From Beroe forskalii (Eukaryota > Ctenophora > Nuda > Beroida > Beroidae): 64,000 bases of DNA. Each line of letters begins with the position of its first letter. Within the stretch, counting starts at the first letter, position 1. Shown piece by piece: positions 46,050 to 57,248 of the stretch. Both the position numbers and the translations under genes were made by a program. Below the pieces are notes generated by a model. It saw only the letters and a program-made list of their open reading frames with translations, had not been told where the DNA came from and did no database searches. The stretch covers positions 992,001 through 1,056,000 of the forward strand of contig WFMF01000013.1 in the NCBI GenBank assembly GCA_011033025.1, in the 5' to 3' direction.

Positions 46050-46620
46050 AGTCGATCAGCTGAAGGAGGAAGTCATCAGACTGCAAAGGATGAGCTTCAG
46101 AATCAAAGAAATCAGTTTCAGAGTCAGAGTGAAACCGTTTGTAAACTTCAGACGACGCTTAAATCTAATTTTCTGATGCTTTGCTTCCAGTTTCAGTACC
46201 CAGGTTCCAAACATAGGCAAATTGCTGGTGTTTCTCAAAACAGAGGAAAAGCATGAACATCATTCTGTTCAAACAGGAAGATGACGGTTTGACTAGAATT
46301 TATTCCTTGTTCTGTAAAGTTGGAGAAAAGCCTCACGTCAAATTTTTGGGGAGAAGAAAAACCCCGCCCCATCAAAGTCTGTCTTACCAATTGTGACGCA
46401 GCTGTCCGTTTACGGAAATGTGGGAAAAGGTTGCGAGACATTCCAGCTACTCGGCGAGTGTTTGTGGCACCGGACCTGACTCATGAGGAGAGAGAGGAAC
46501 GGAAGAGACTGGTTGAGCTCATGAAAGCGAGGAAGACAGCTAACCCAGAACACCACTTCTACATCTCAAGAGGTGAAGTTTGGTGTGATCAGTCACCGAC
46601 AACCCGCAACCAACCTGTAC
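46050..46620 (+). pseudogene. LINE ORF1-like protein fragment
   Basis: Frames encode a short coiled-coil-like stretch (QLKEEVIRLQRM near 46060), then HVKFLGRR and, after a one-base shift near 46360, KPRPIKVCLTNCDAAVRL and LTHEEREERKRLVELMKARK. This order (coiled coil, RRM-like, basic C-terminal part) is found in the nucleic-acid-binding ORF1 proteins of many invertebrate LINEs (inference from pattern). No RT nearby. The open part is 46320-46772. Confidence 0.5.
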
Positions 46621-48227
46621 CAGGTTGCAGCCCCTCAAAGCCTTTCCTGCTCCTGAAAGACCTTTCAAAGACCACTATGTTCCCTCGAAGCCTTCTGCTG
46701 CCCCTCGAAGCCTGCTCCTGCCCCTCTCGCCCCTACAGAGGTAACAATGGATTTAAGGAGCTACTTTTTTAGACAGAGTGAATATTATGTGAATTTGATT
46801 GATGTATTACACGTCCAGACAGAAGTGTTAGTGCTTCTTCGGAAAAATTATGTTTAATTCTGTTTAATTCTGTTTAATTCTGTTTGGATATCAACATCGG
46901 CGGTACATCGCTTGAGTTGAGGCATGGATGAAGGACGCATTGGCCGCACCATCCTTCAAAAGGCTCGTATTATTATGTCACAATAAACTTCCAGTACGCA
47001 GACATCTACAGTCACTAAACGGGGGACAGATCTACAAGAGATCCAGACAAGCCCCCCGGCGCGGGACATCCCGCTACAGGTGATCCCAGTCGCCAGGGCT
47101 ACTGTGGATGGTAACGAGTCCCGTACCACCCCTACCAGACAGAGAGATCGCTCACATCGTGATGTACGCAGACATCGCTCACAAGAGAAACCGTTCCTGA
47201 AGGGCGAGGAGGGCAGTGGTGTTGTTGGGCCAGTCCGTTCTGATATGTTTACGTACTGCAGATGGATAGGAAGGCGATGAATGTGAGGAAACTAAAGAGG
47301 GAGGTAGGAGGTACCAGAGGTAGAAGTACCGTCAAGGAAGACGATGAGTCATGAGACCGGGGCTGGAGTATTTCTAGAAATTTACCTTGGGTCAAGTGAC
47401 CCTGCAGACTGCAGAGCCGGGCAATCAACCCAGTGTCCCATTGGCACACCACCCAGCGGCCCTGCTGAGTGTACTACACACTGTAGAAGTGTGGTGGAGA
47501 GACCTGCACCTAAAAGATCGACGAGAGTGGCTGTGGCCCGTGGATCGCTACCAGTCACTATTATAGGCAGGGTTCTAGTTTGCTTTTTGACTTTCGAAAC
47601 TACCTTTCCACAATACATTGTATTGGTATTCTGTATTCATATTATGAGGTAACGTCCAAACAAACTTTGAGTTTTCACACCAAAGGCTGATACTCACTAC
47701 ACCAACATGTAATATGATTTTACACTCTAGTGTAGGTTCTATGCTTATAATAATATACGATAAGGTTACATTCTACCCTCACAGAAACAATAGGCGCTAT
47801 GACGTCATCAGTTAGACACTATGATCATTATTTATCCCAACCCGTCTCAGCCGCATTTATATCTTGCACAGTATCTTTGATTCCATGATACGGATAAAGC
47901 TTCCTCCTACCAAATAGGCGGTTCGGTGTGCACTATTAGCTACTCTGTACTATTACAATTACGTCATCCTAACTGTATAATGCATATTGAGTAAACATAA
48001 AGCAAGCCACAAGGCGACGTAGCGCTCTCCAATGCTCCTGCCAATGATACTTTAATCGACGGAAGAAATTCATTAAGTGTCTTTTGATTGAATTAGGTAT
48101 TAGGCACCTACGGTAATATCTGCAAGTCTGAACCAGTTTTCAAAGGAAAAACGTGTATTAAAAATACGTAACTCTTAGTATTTAAATTGAACATTTCGAT
48201 ACTGGTCGTTGAATATCCGAAATAGGT
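46621..48227. other. Interior of composite element, unassigned
   Basis: Several short GC-richer frames (e.g. 47080-47280, 47344-47652) without recognised domains or splice support. 'tctgtttaattctgtttaat' is tandemly repeated near 46855. Could be further transposon ORF debris. Confidence 0.35.
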
Positions 48228-48641
48228 ACCTTATTGGCCTTTATTTAAACGGCCTTTAAGGACAAAAACGACTTTGATTTTTTTGTCCAAAGGGCCAGTT
48301 AAAATGGGGCCAATTAAATAAAAGGCCAGTTAATTTTATTTTGGTCAAATGAAACTTTTATAACTTGGCTTTCGCACTTTTAGTTTAATTTAACTGTCAT
48401 TATATAACACAGATTATGACCTAAATGATGATAACAGACCGGAATTTGTGTTTTTGATGCAATTTGCTGAGTAGGTATACCTAGATTGGTTTTCATGGCA
48501 CTTGTTGAGCTAAAATTTCTTGGTTTGGCAGCTAGAAAGATTTTTGTCCAAGGGTTCGGTTAAAAAGGTTTAGAAAGGGTCCATTTTGTCCATAAAGCCG
48601 GTTATGTTAAAAAAGGCCGGCTTAATAAATGCCAATAAGGT
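48228..48641. mobile_element. CCTTATTGGC-family TIR element, 414 bp
   Basis: Best-preserved copy: the left end ACCTTATTGGCCTTTATT and the complement at the right end (ACCTTATTGGCATTTATTAA) are both followed by ggcc-rich motifs. No frame. Flanking duplication not evident. Confidence 0.75.
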
Positions 48642-50154
48642 GCGCGAAAAAGTACGTGAAGAGAGGAAAATACGGCAGTTAAATGTAAAAATATGCATCA
48701 AATTTTTCAAAAAGACGTACAGTAGGTATGATTTATCAATTTAATGCAAATGCCGAATTTTTGGCAATGGATCTTCAGTGTGGCCGAAGACAGTGTCGCA
48801 ATAAAATAGCGATTCATTGTCGATAACAAATCAATTGTTTTGACAATTAAATTAAAAGAATGGTGGCAAGAAATCGGAATTGATATCGTCGGACTCGGAG
48901 TTAAGAGGTTAAATTTGCTTATGCGACATGTGTTGAAATCCCGAAATATCGTCATGAAAGAGCAAACATTGTACGTGCGAGTTCACAGTCAAATCGCAAC
49001 TCGATTGGTTTATGTCCAATATTGGCATTGATTAAAATTTGAAATATCATCGCCATCGAAATTAAATTTAGAAATTTAAAAAAACTGACGTCAATGGCCC
49101 TCAAAGCTTTTGAAACGCCTAAACGGTAAAATTGCGGAATTGTACTGCATATTGCGTATTTCAATTGAGAATACGGCAGAGTAAAAAATACGGATAGCCA
49201 CGACTTTTAGTCAAAAAAATGCAGATACGTGAAAATATGAGCGTTTTAAATAGTTCATGCGTCAGTCCCAAGAATCGCCAATCATCTATCTCTCAGCAAG
49301 CACAATTTCCAAATCAACAGGGCAAACAAAAATTACAAAATTAGAAAATTAGGAATCACAGATGAGGTCAATGGAAATCTTTGATGCAGTTGATATATTG
49401 CTTTCTTTGTCAAATTAAAATAATATTGGCCGAATATTTTATTAGATCACCGTTTTTGGCTAATGATTCTTCAAAGGAAACCATTGACCCTTGTTATTGT
49501 AACCCATGATCTCCTTCTCTCACTCGATGCCTAAAGTTTCAAAAGATGACACAGTCCCATGTCACACGTCATTAACCACTTCAGACTTTCAGATTGTAAT
49601 TCAATTAGGGGTTAGAATATAGCATCAATCTAATATCTTAATAAGGTTACACGACAAGTTTGATTGCCTTTGCCCTTCCCTGTTTACATATTTGGAGTAA
49701 TGCTGTCATCTTTCTGTAAATTTTGCGGAATTATGTTTCACAAGAATCAATCAGTTCTAAAGCAATAGCAATGCCTTTGCACTCTCCTGTTTATTTACAT
49801 ATAGGTACAGGAGGAATGCTGTTATCATCCCGTAATTGCGTGGAATTATGTTTCAATTTGCCCAAGAATCAATCAGTTCAGAGTGTAGCAATGATCTGCA
49901 ACGCAATACTTAGTGATATGGGAATTTCTAGGGAACTTTGTGTGCATTTCTACACACTGGAATTTCAGGGTATGCAAAATTTCTCCAAAAATCTCAGACT
50001 ATGCAAAGGAGTTTCTCAGGGTATGCAATGCATAGTCTGCATACCCTCTGGCTACGTCACTGCGGAAATTCCGGGAAATCCATGACAAAAATGAAGAGGA
50101 ACCCCCATGTAGATCATGACCATTCCATGACAATTCTGCTAGAACATCTTCTCT
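48642..50154. other. Right part of composite element, non-coding
   Basis: Includes a direct duplication of about 110-120 bp (49665-49775 and 49780-49895, sharing 'ggaattatgtttca' and 'aagaatcaatcagttc') and a small palindromic stretch 'gggtatgcaatgcatagtct-gcatacc' near 50018. The final 90 bp is the right terminal repeat of the hAT-like element. Confidence 0.55.
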
Positions 50155-50162
50155 GTATTTGC

Positions 50163-50750
50163 GTGTAGTTTCGTTGTTATTTTACCACTTTACATTGTTT
50201 CTTGTTTTATCTGTTTTTTTACAGTCCTTACACAAACATAGGACAGTTGTGTGATCATTGGTTACTTGTTACATGCAATTTACTAACTTTTACATGCCAC
50301 TGATTAGAACCCAATGTGGTCCATGAAGTATTTCAGGCAATTTTCCCTGAGCTTCTTTTTGTCACCTACTGCTCTTATTCACATATCTACCCAATGTTTC
50401 CCGTTTCTCAAGCTTTTCTGAAATTATATCTTTGCCAACTGCTCTTTTAAATCTAAATTCAAGTAAATGGCTATCCTTTTTCAATCAAATTTGCCACAGT
50501 TCAGCCATAAAACCATTCAACACTTTGAATGCTTCTTGTCTACTGTGTATAACATAGTCTTAAGTGATACCCAATAGCTCAAATTCGTTAAAGTTTGAAT
50601 CGGGCTCGTCTGCCCTGAAACAAGGCTGCTCTGACAGTCTGACTTATCAAGATTTTCTGATAGCAGGTTTTATTCAGTCACTAACACCGGCCCGTTATCA
50701 AAGTTGGACTATAATCAGAGCAGTATCCTGATGTCTACTGACACTTGACA
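50163..50750. other. Unit B sequence resuming after the insertion
   Basis: Continues homology to 7176-7785. No gene recognised. Confidence 0.7.
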
Positions 50751-50900
50751 CAGGGGCGTAGCCAGGATTTTGAAAAGGGGGAGGCGGCTGCACTGGCGCG
50801 GAGCGCCTGCAGAGAAGTCTTGACAGTGCCCGCGCGAAGCGCCGGCTGTGGCGGGGTCTGGGGGCGCAGCCCCCAGCGGGGTCCAGGGGCAGAGCCCCTC
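50751..50900 (+). mobile_element. hAT-like end fragment CAGGGGCGTAGCCAGG
   Basis: A GC-rich 150-bp insert opens with CAGGGGCGTAGCCAGG, an end sequence type widespread among hAT elements, and closes in nested palindromes (GGGGGCGCAGCCCCC). It replaces the 4.2 kb at 7786-11948 of unit A. Confidence 0.55.
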
Positions 50901-53651
50901 TAATCACTGTTGGACCAAGGTCCCGTGCTATCCCATGATTTTCCGTTGTACCTTATCAAAAAGCACTGAGGGCTCCTCAAATAATGCTAATAAAGTCCTT
51001 AAAATAGTGATTCAAGCCATCTGTAATGATTGAAAACCATTGAGTATCAATAAGAACATATAAATAACACAAATAACACATTGGTGTAAATGTCCAAAAA
51101 GTTCAAAAAATCCAACCCAAAAAAAACCAAAAAAAAACAACAACAAAAAAATCCACAAAAAAACCAAGCCCTACCCTAAATTTGGGATCTTGGGCTTGGT
51201 TTTTTTTTGTTTTTTTGGTTTTCGTTGGTTTTTTTGGGCTACAATCCCCCCAATGATCCTCTTAATTGGGTGAAGATTTTCCCAAAAAATAAACGATCAA
51301 AAATATCAAATGCACTTCTAACAAACGCATTACACACACATACATACACAGATGCACGAACACTTTTAAATTATTAATATAGATAGCTTTTGCTGTAATG
51401 TTGCTGTTATAATGGGAGCGATGGGGCAATTACTCAATTAATGGGATAACATTATACCAAAGTACCAAATGGGACCCTAGCTATTTCTGGGAATTTACAT
51501 GAATGAAAAATTTTCTTTATTCTCTTCTTAGCGCAGCGGAGTGAAACGACCTTTATTTGAAATTCAATTAAATTCGTCGAAACTTCAACGTCATCAGGAA
51601 ATCTCAAATTTGATTGTATAAATTAGTAATGTAAAGTTTCAACACTATCCAACAAGCTTACTAGGTACCCCCAAACATTCGTTATTACCCTTTCTGTTCA
51701 AACTACAAATCTCTACGAAAGTGTACACACTATAGAAGTTTCATAGTAGTACCATGACGTGAAATATTTGAGTATTAAGACAATAATTACTTTCATTTGG
51801 CAGCATTCCCTCATGGAAGCTTGGGCGCCTATAGTAGGTACTATGATCTTATGATAGTGACGAGCTGGTTGTTAACCTCACAATAAAAAGTACCTCCTAC
51901 AGGCTTTACACCTGATAACTATACTTTTGTGGTGCCTCTATAAAGCATGTTAGAATGTTCTTCGGCGCTTCCAAATTAATATTTCTAACTCCACATCCCC
52001 GATTTCTTTGGGATTCTGGTGTTTCGTTTAATTTTAATGATATCACAGATCGGGTTTAAGTGGAATATTAGGTGCATTGGTTTAAGGTAAAATGGGCAAC
52101 CCTTAAAAATTTTACTGTCAACTTTGCCAGCTTATTCTCTAATTTATCTTGTTTACTTGGTGTCCTCTCAAAGTCTCAGCAACTGAAAAAGAACTTAGGT
52201 ATACAATCACTTGTAGTCTTTGCAACCACCGATCAAACTATCCTCAGTGGTCCGGCCTTTTGTTTGAAACATATAAAGTTAGTTGGGGGCTGCCGGCAGC
52301 TGTTTTGAGATTCAATGCAGACGTTTGTTCGTAGCCTAATTGTTCACTGGCTATTGTGTCATTCGAATATTGTTAAGTATATTATAATACAATCTTCATC
52401 ACAAGCCAGCACTGCTGTGCTGCAGTTTTTAGTGTGTTGCTCATTGTCATCTTTGCACTGAGCCTAATACCTAATGCCTGTTCCCGTTATTGTCTTCTTG
52501 TGTTTTACTTCTTTTTAGTGCTTAACGTCAAACATCCTACATAGGTATATTCACTAGGATCTACTTAACTCCATTTAAAGATGATTATTTTACAGATTAT
52601 TACTGATGACGTCATTCACGAGAATGATTTTCCCTCTCCAATGCTCCAAATAATCTCAAAATTGAAAACGCAATATCACCGTCGACGATAAAACTAAATT
52701 CATATTTAACATATGGTCTGCACTCAGTCGTAATGCAAAAGTGAATTTAACGTTTATAACACACGCTGATGGGTGCATAATCGTGAAATCATTGAATGCC
52801 ACTATAATAGGGTTACCGTGCCTATCCGCATGCCCGGCAAGATTTTGAGAAAATGAGAAACACTTTCTAATCAGCGTAATGGTCATGGAATTACGGATAA
52901 TTTAAGCGAATGTTAAAGCATCAAATACTCGCCACTCGGTAGTATCAGTGTGTCCTAAGGGTTTGGACCTGGTTAAGCTATTACATGTTACCTCATTGAC
53001 ATTTATTTAACCATTCTGTTTTGCTGGAACCTGTTCAAATTGAACCATTCTGAATCCAGCTCTTTGACATAAAATCGCTGCCTCTGACTTTTCAGTTTTA
53101 CAGTTCACCACAACATTCTTCTTAAAAATCTGTTAGGCTAATAAAGACAAAATTCTAAACTTTACAACACTGCAAATAACCTTGAAAACCTGAATGTTCA
53201 AACTTCATGACCATTAATTTCCGAGGACATGACGTTATGTCCGAGGACTTTTCGTTGAAACGATTTGTTATTCCATAGTTCCAAGTTGAAATTTTTAAAT
53301 AAACTAAATTCAGAGTTCAGATCGTGATACAATAATACATATTTTGCTTTATAATACATATTTTTGCTTCTTAATGCATATTTTTTGCTTTTCCTACTAA
53401 CTATTGAGACACGGATGATTGCTGATCATGATTAGCACTTCCGTACTGTAGTATGTAGATAAAAATATGTCTTTGATATGTCTTTGATAATGCATTAATA
53501 TTATATTATAGAACCTCTGCAGTTTTCATTCTATAATATAGAACGCATTCTCATTTGGTTTTAGGATTACGGGCTCAGGCCAAACCGATAACACCCTAAT
53601 CAAAATGGATTTAACACCTGAACATTATTGGTAAATGAAGAACATCGATAA
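50901..53651. other. Shared non-coding segment upstream of methyltransferase copy B1
   Basis: Aligns with 11949-14599. It includes the A/T-rich inverted repeat (51100-51245) and, near 53510-53615, a decayed version of the insertion found intact at 56094-56266. No coding sequence supported. Confidence 0.6.
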
Positions 53652-54563
53652 ATGAAGAAGAGGATGCATTCAAACCTGAAGATTTGTCTTGTTGCTTTGT
53701 AATTGTTATTTGCATTGCTCCTTCTGACCAAGTACACCTCACTTCACAATGTTGAGATTCCTTTCCTGCAGGACCTAGCCAATGTGGCTTACGAAGAAAC
53801 TCTTTGTAAACTTGACGAAAGTCGATTGATGCCCTGAAACAAGTCGATTTTGAGACCGAACCGGTTATTAAGTTGGAGGAAATGTTTCACAAGTTCGTTG
53901 CAAACCCCTTCAATACCGCCTGCAACGTGGTAAAGCGGCTCGGAGGGAAGCACATGTCGAAAAAGTGTGGATCGTACCCCGACGGTCAGGAAATACGTCT
54001 GCATGGACGACTTAATGTTGGATCTAGACGAAGGCAACTGTTTGGTGTATTCTTTGGAATTCTAGATGATTGGTCGTTTGAAGATATCATGGACAGTTTT
54101 GGTTGCACAGTCTTTGCTTTTGATCCGAGTGTAGACTTCCCTGAACGCAGGGGTAATCGAATTACGTTCGAGAAAATTGGGGTTTCAGCTGTAACAGATG
54201 AAGCAAAGAAGATGTATTCACTTTCAGATATTCTTAAGAGAAATGGCCATACCCATTCCAAGATATCTTATCTTAAATTTGACATTGAAGGACATGAAAA
54301 ACCGGTTTGCCTGCTTGGTTCGCCAGTGGTGCACTAGAAAACGTCCAACAACTTGGATTCGAGTTCCACCTGAACGCTGGTTCAAAGGATGCTGCAGCCA
54401 TGTTCAAAACAGTCCGGGATCTGACGCTAATGAGGACTATCGTCTGATTGTCCATGACGTGAACGGAGTGTACGCAAAGTGCTACGATAAGAGAACCAGT
54501 CCATATTTTAATCTCGCAGAAGTTGTTCTCAAAAAGATAAACAAGGATAAAATTTGTCATTGA
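53652..54563 (+). pseudogene. METTL24-like methyltransferase, copy B1 (frameshifted)
   Basis: Aligns over its full length with the intact copy at 56334-57248. At least nine single-base indels are visible: minus one near 53689, plus one near 53710, minus one near 53761, plus one near 53782, minus one near 53827, plus one near 53990, minus one near 54051, near 54299 and near 54427. Most lie in runs. The longest open stretch (about 53873-54337) still includes DDWSFEDIMDSF, FDPS and LKFDIEGHEK. Either a decaying tandem duplicate or a gene damaged by consensus errors. Its downstream flank diverges from the other two copies after about 54720. Confidence 0.8.
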
Positions 54564-55084
54564 GTTGAGGAACAACTCAACAAAGATTGATACAGGACTG
54601 TATTATGCTGGGTATTTAATTTTTACTCAAAGACCTTTAAATACCAATAACCCTTCCTTGGTTACTCAGTTACTGCTACATCCAGAACTTGATTATTCGG
54701 CCTTACCATCTATTGTGTACCATCTATTGTGTAGTGTTTGTATAAAAGTCTCACGCACATTTAACATAGCTCCTCTGCGAAGTGCGAATTACATCCCTTG
54801 ATATCTAGCGTCTCTCACATACATTTTATAAAAATGCTAAATGAAAAACCCGTCTATTACATGAGCTCTATTTGATAAATCCGACACCGCATCAATGTTA
54901 TATCTTCTCTACATCAGCATTATATAAAATAGATCCTTGCTAATTCACGTGCCAATTTATCATGCGTCTTCTTTGTATGCTTATGTAATTTATAGCCCCA
55001 AGATGAATATTATTCACAGTCATCCCCAAAACATAGCTACATATAACCTACTTTTTACAAATATGCGAAACACGTTCGACTATT
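54564..55084. other. Downstream of copy B1, non-coding
   Basis: Shares about 150 bp with the 3' flanks of the other copies and then is unique to unit B. No gene. Confidence 0.5.
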
Positions 55085-55835
55085 ACCTTAGTGGTAGAAA
55101 ATAGAAATTATGATGCGTACTAATTATGATCATTTTCGCAAAATAATCATAATTAATACGCATCATAAATTCTACACATCATAATTACTACAGATCATAA
55201 TTTGTACTTTCTCAAAATTCGGCCATTATTTAGACTTTTAGAAAACATGTTGAAACAACCAGAGAACCAGGATGACCATGTGGCCCAAAAATTATGGTTG
55301 GCTCCAAGGCCCTTTTCACATCTTTGTAATACAACTTCAATCAGCAAATTTTCAAAATCAAAGATTGCGGTGCTACCATATTATGGAGTTGCCATAAATT
55401 ACGGAGTTTCACTAAACTTGATACCAATAATCAAATTTTCCATTTGATCCAAAATGAAAACATGGGCAACATTGGTCGAAAAACAATATGTGAATGAGCG
55501 GGCATGATATTCACATAACATTAACTTCCCAATCACCATGATGTTGAAATTTAGCACAATTATGGATGTAAATCATGCTAAAAGCTTAAAAGAAATGATT
55601 TTGTCAGAAATAGCCGGCATCAAGGCTTATTTTATGAATTTTGATCAAATTTCGGAGAATCTTGGTTCAAAGGGCCGGGACCCGGGTAAAATGGATAAAA
55701 AATAATGAAATTTCATTCCACTGTTTTTTCGCTAAAAAGGTTTGTTTTTATCCCAAAATTTTTCCATCATAATTAGTAGCGATCATAATTTCATTCGTCA
55801 TAATAAGTACACATCATAATTTCTACCACTAAGGT
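55085..55835. mobile_element. TIR element ACCTTAGTGGTAGAAA, 751 bp
   Basis: Both ends read ACCTTAGTGGTAGAAA inward, followed by repeated short 'aaattatgat' / 'atcataatt' palindromic motifs (subterminal arrays of AATTATGATC-like units). It lies between the two methyltransferase copies of unit B. No transposase. TSD not clear. Confidence 0.72.
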
Positions 55836-56333
55836 ATATTACTTTTGCAAAAGCCATTCATAACATATCTAAATTTATCACGGCTCCACTCTTCGAGTGC
55901 CGCGTGATGAATTAGATATAAATATTTTGCTTTATAATACATATTTTTGCTTCTTAATACATATTTTTTGCTTTTCCTACTAACTATTGAGACACGAATG
56001 ATTGCTGATCATGATTAGCACTTCCGTACTGTAGTATGTAGATAAAAATATATCTTTGATATGTCTTTGATAATGCATTAATATTATATTATAGAACCCT
56101 CTGCAGTTTTCATGCGGGTCTATAATATATAGACCCTTGCCTGATCGGGTCCATATTGGTTTAGACCCTCGCCCTACGGGCTAGGGCCAAAACCGGATAC
56201 CACCCTCGGGCTTACGCCCTCGGGCAGTATCCCAAAATGGACCCGATAGGCGCGTGTCTATCTATTTTATAACGAACGCATTATTATACTATTATTAACC
56301 TCTAATCAGATTTTAACACCTGAACATCGGTAA
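55836..56333 (+). promoter_or_regulatory. Upstream region of the intact methyltransferase gene
   Basis: 55925-56093 repeats the 'ataatacatattttgctt' region found before the other copies. 56094-56266 is a 173-bp insertion with TTATA on both sides (56089-56093, 56267-56271) that is absent before copy A (14541 region). It contains GC palindromes (CGCCCTACGGGCTAGGGC). 56272-56333 leads to the start codon. Confidence 0.6.
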
Positions 56334-57248
56334 ATGAAGAAGAGGATGCATTCAAACCTGAAGATTTGTCTTGGTTGCTTTGTAATTGTTATTGCATTGC
56401 TCCTTCTGACCAAGTACACCTCACTTCACACTGTTGAGATTCCCTTTCCTGCAGGACCTAGCCACGTGGCTTACGAAGAAACTCTTTGTAAACTTGACGA
56501 AAGTCGATTGAATGCCCTGAAACAAGTCGATTTTGAGACCGAACCGGTTATTAAGTTGGAGGAAATGTTTCACAAGTTCGTTGCAAACCCCTTCAATACC
56601 GCCTGCAACGTGGTAAAGCGGCTCGGAGGGAAGCACATGTCTAAAAAGTGTGGCTCGTACCCTGACGGTCAGAAATACGTTTGCATGGACGACTTACTGT
56701 TGGATCTAGACGAAGGCAACTGTTTGGTGTATTCCTTTGGAATTCTAGATGATTGGTCTTTTGAAGATATCATGGACAGTTTTGGTTGCACAGTCTTTGC
56801 TTTTGATCCGAGTGTAGATTTCCCTGAACGCAGGGGTAATCGAATTACGTTCGAGAAAATTGGGGTTTCAGCTGTAACAGATGAAGCAAAGAAGATGTAT
56901 TCACTTTCAGATATTCTTAAGAGAAATGGCCATACCCATTCCAAGATATCTTATCTTAAATTTGACATTGAAGGCCATGAAAAAACCGGTTTGCCTGCTT
57001 GGTTCGCCAGTGGTGCACTAGAAAATGTCCAACAACTTGGATTCGAGTTCCACCTGAACGCTGGTTCAAAGGATGCTGCAGCCATGTTCAAAACAGTCCG
57101 GGATCTGACGCTTAATGAGGACTATCGTCTCATTGTCCATGACGTGAACGGAGTGTACGCAAAGTGCTACGATAAGAGAACCAGTCCATATTTTAATCTC
57201 GCAGAAGTTGTTCTCAAAAAGATAAACAAGGATAAAATTTGTCATTGA
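56334..57248 (+). CDS. METTL24-like methyltransferase, type II membrane protein (intact)
   Basis: 304-aa single-exon gene. The N-terminus has a short basic segment and a hydrophobic anchor (ICLGCFVIVIALLLL, 11-25), predicting a Golgi/ER type II membrane protein. The C-terminal domain resembles the SAM-dependent methyltransferase family of METTL24 (Methyltransf_22 type): CLVYSFGI (130-137, glycine motif position), DDWSFEDIM (139-147), VFAFDPS (154-160, acidic loop) and LKFDIEGHE (208-216), with FEFH (237-240) after it. Substrate and activity are unknown, and the family's own substrate is poorly defined. Start chosen at the first ATG, where homology to the other copies begins. It is the only one of three copies with an unbroken frame. 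It lies tail to tail with the lectin gene. Confidence 0.8.
   Translation: MKKRMHSNLKICLGCFVIVIALLLLTKYTSLHTVEIPFPAGPSHVAYEETLCKLDESRLNALKQVDFETEPVIKLEEMFHKFVANPFNTACNVVKRLGGKHMSKKCGSYPDGQKYVCMDDLLLDLDEGNCLVYSFGILDDWSFEDIMDSFGCTVFAFDPSVDFPERRGNRITFEKIGVSAVTDEAKKMYSLSDILKRNGHTHSKISYLKFDIEGHEKTGLPAWFASGALENVQQLGFEFHLNAGSKDAAAMFKTVRDLTLNEDYRLIVHDVNGVYAKCYDKRTSPYFNLAEVVLKKINKDKICH

Larger units (their letters stand above)
38636..50154. mobile_element. 11.5-kb hAT-like composite insertion in unit B
   Basis: The left end AGTAGATGTTCTAGCCC and the right end (complemented) AGAGAAGATGTTCTAGC continue with AATTGTCATG on both sides. Perfect 8-bp direct repeats GTATTTGC flank it (38628-38635 and 50155-50162). 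Unit A has a single GTATTTGC at the corresponding place (7168-7175) with both flanks continuous, so A is the empty site. The element contains several nested insertions and minisatellites, and no transposase was recognised. The 402-bp MITE at 8255 has the same ends and TSD length. Confidence 0.85.
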
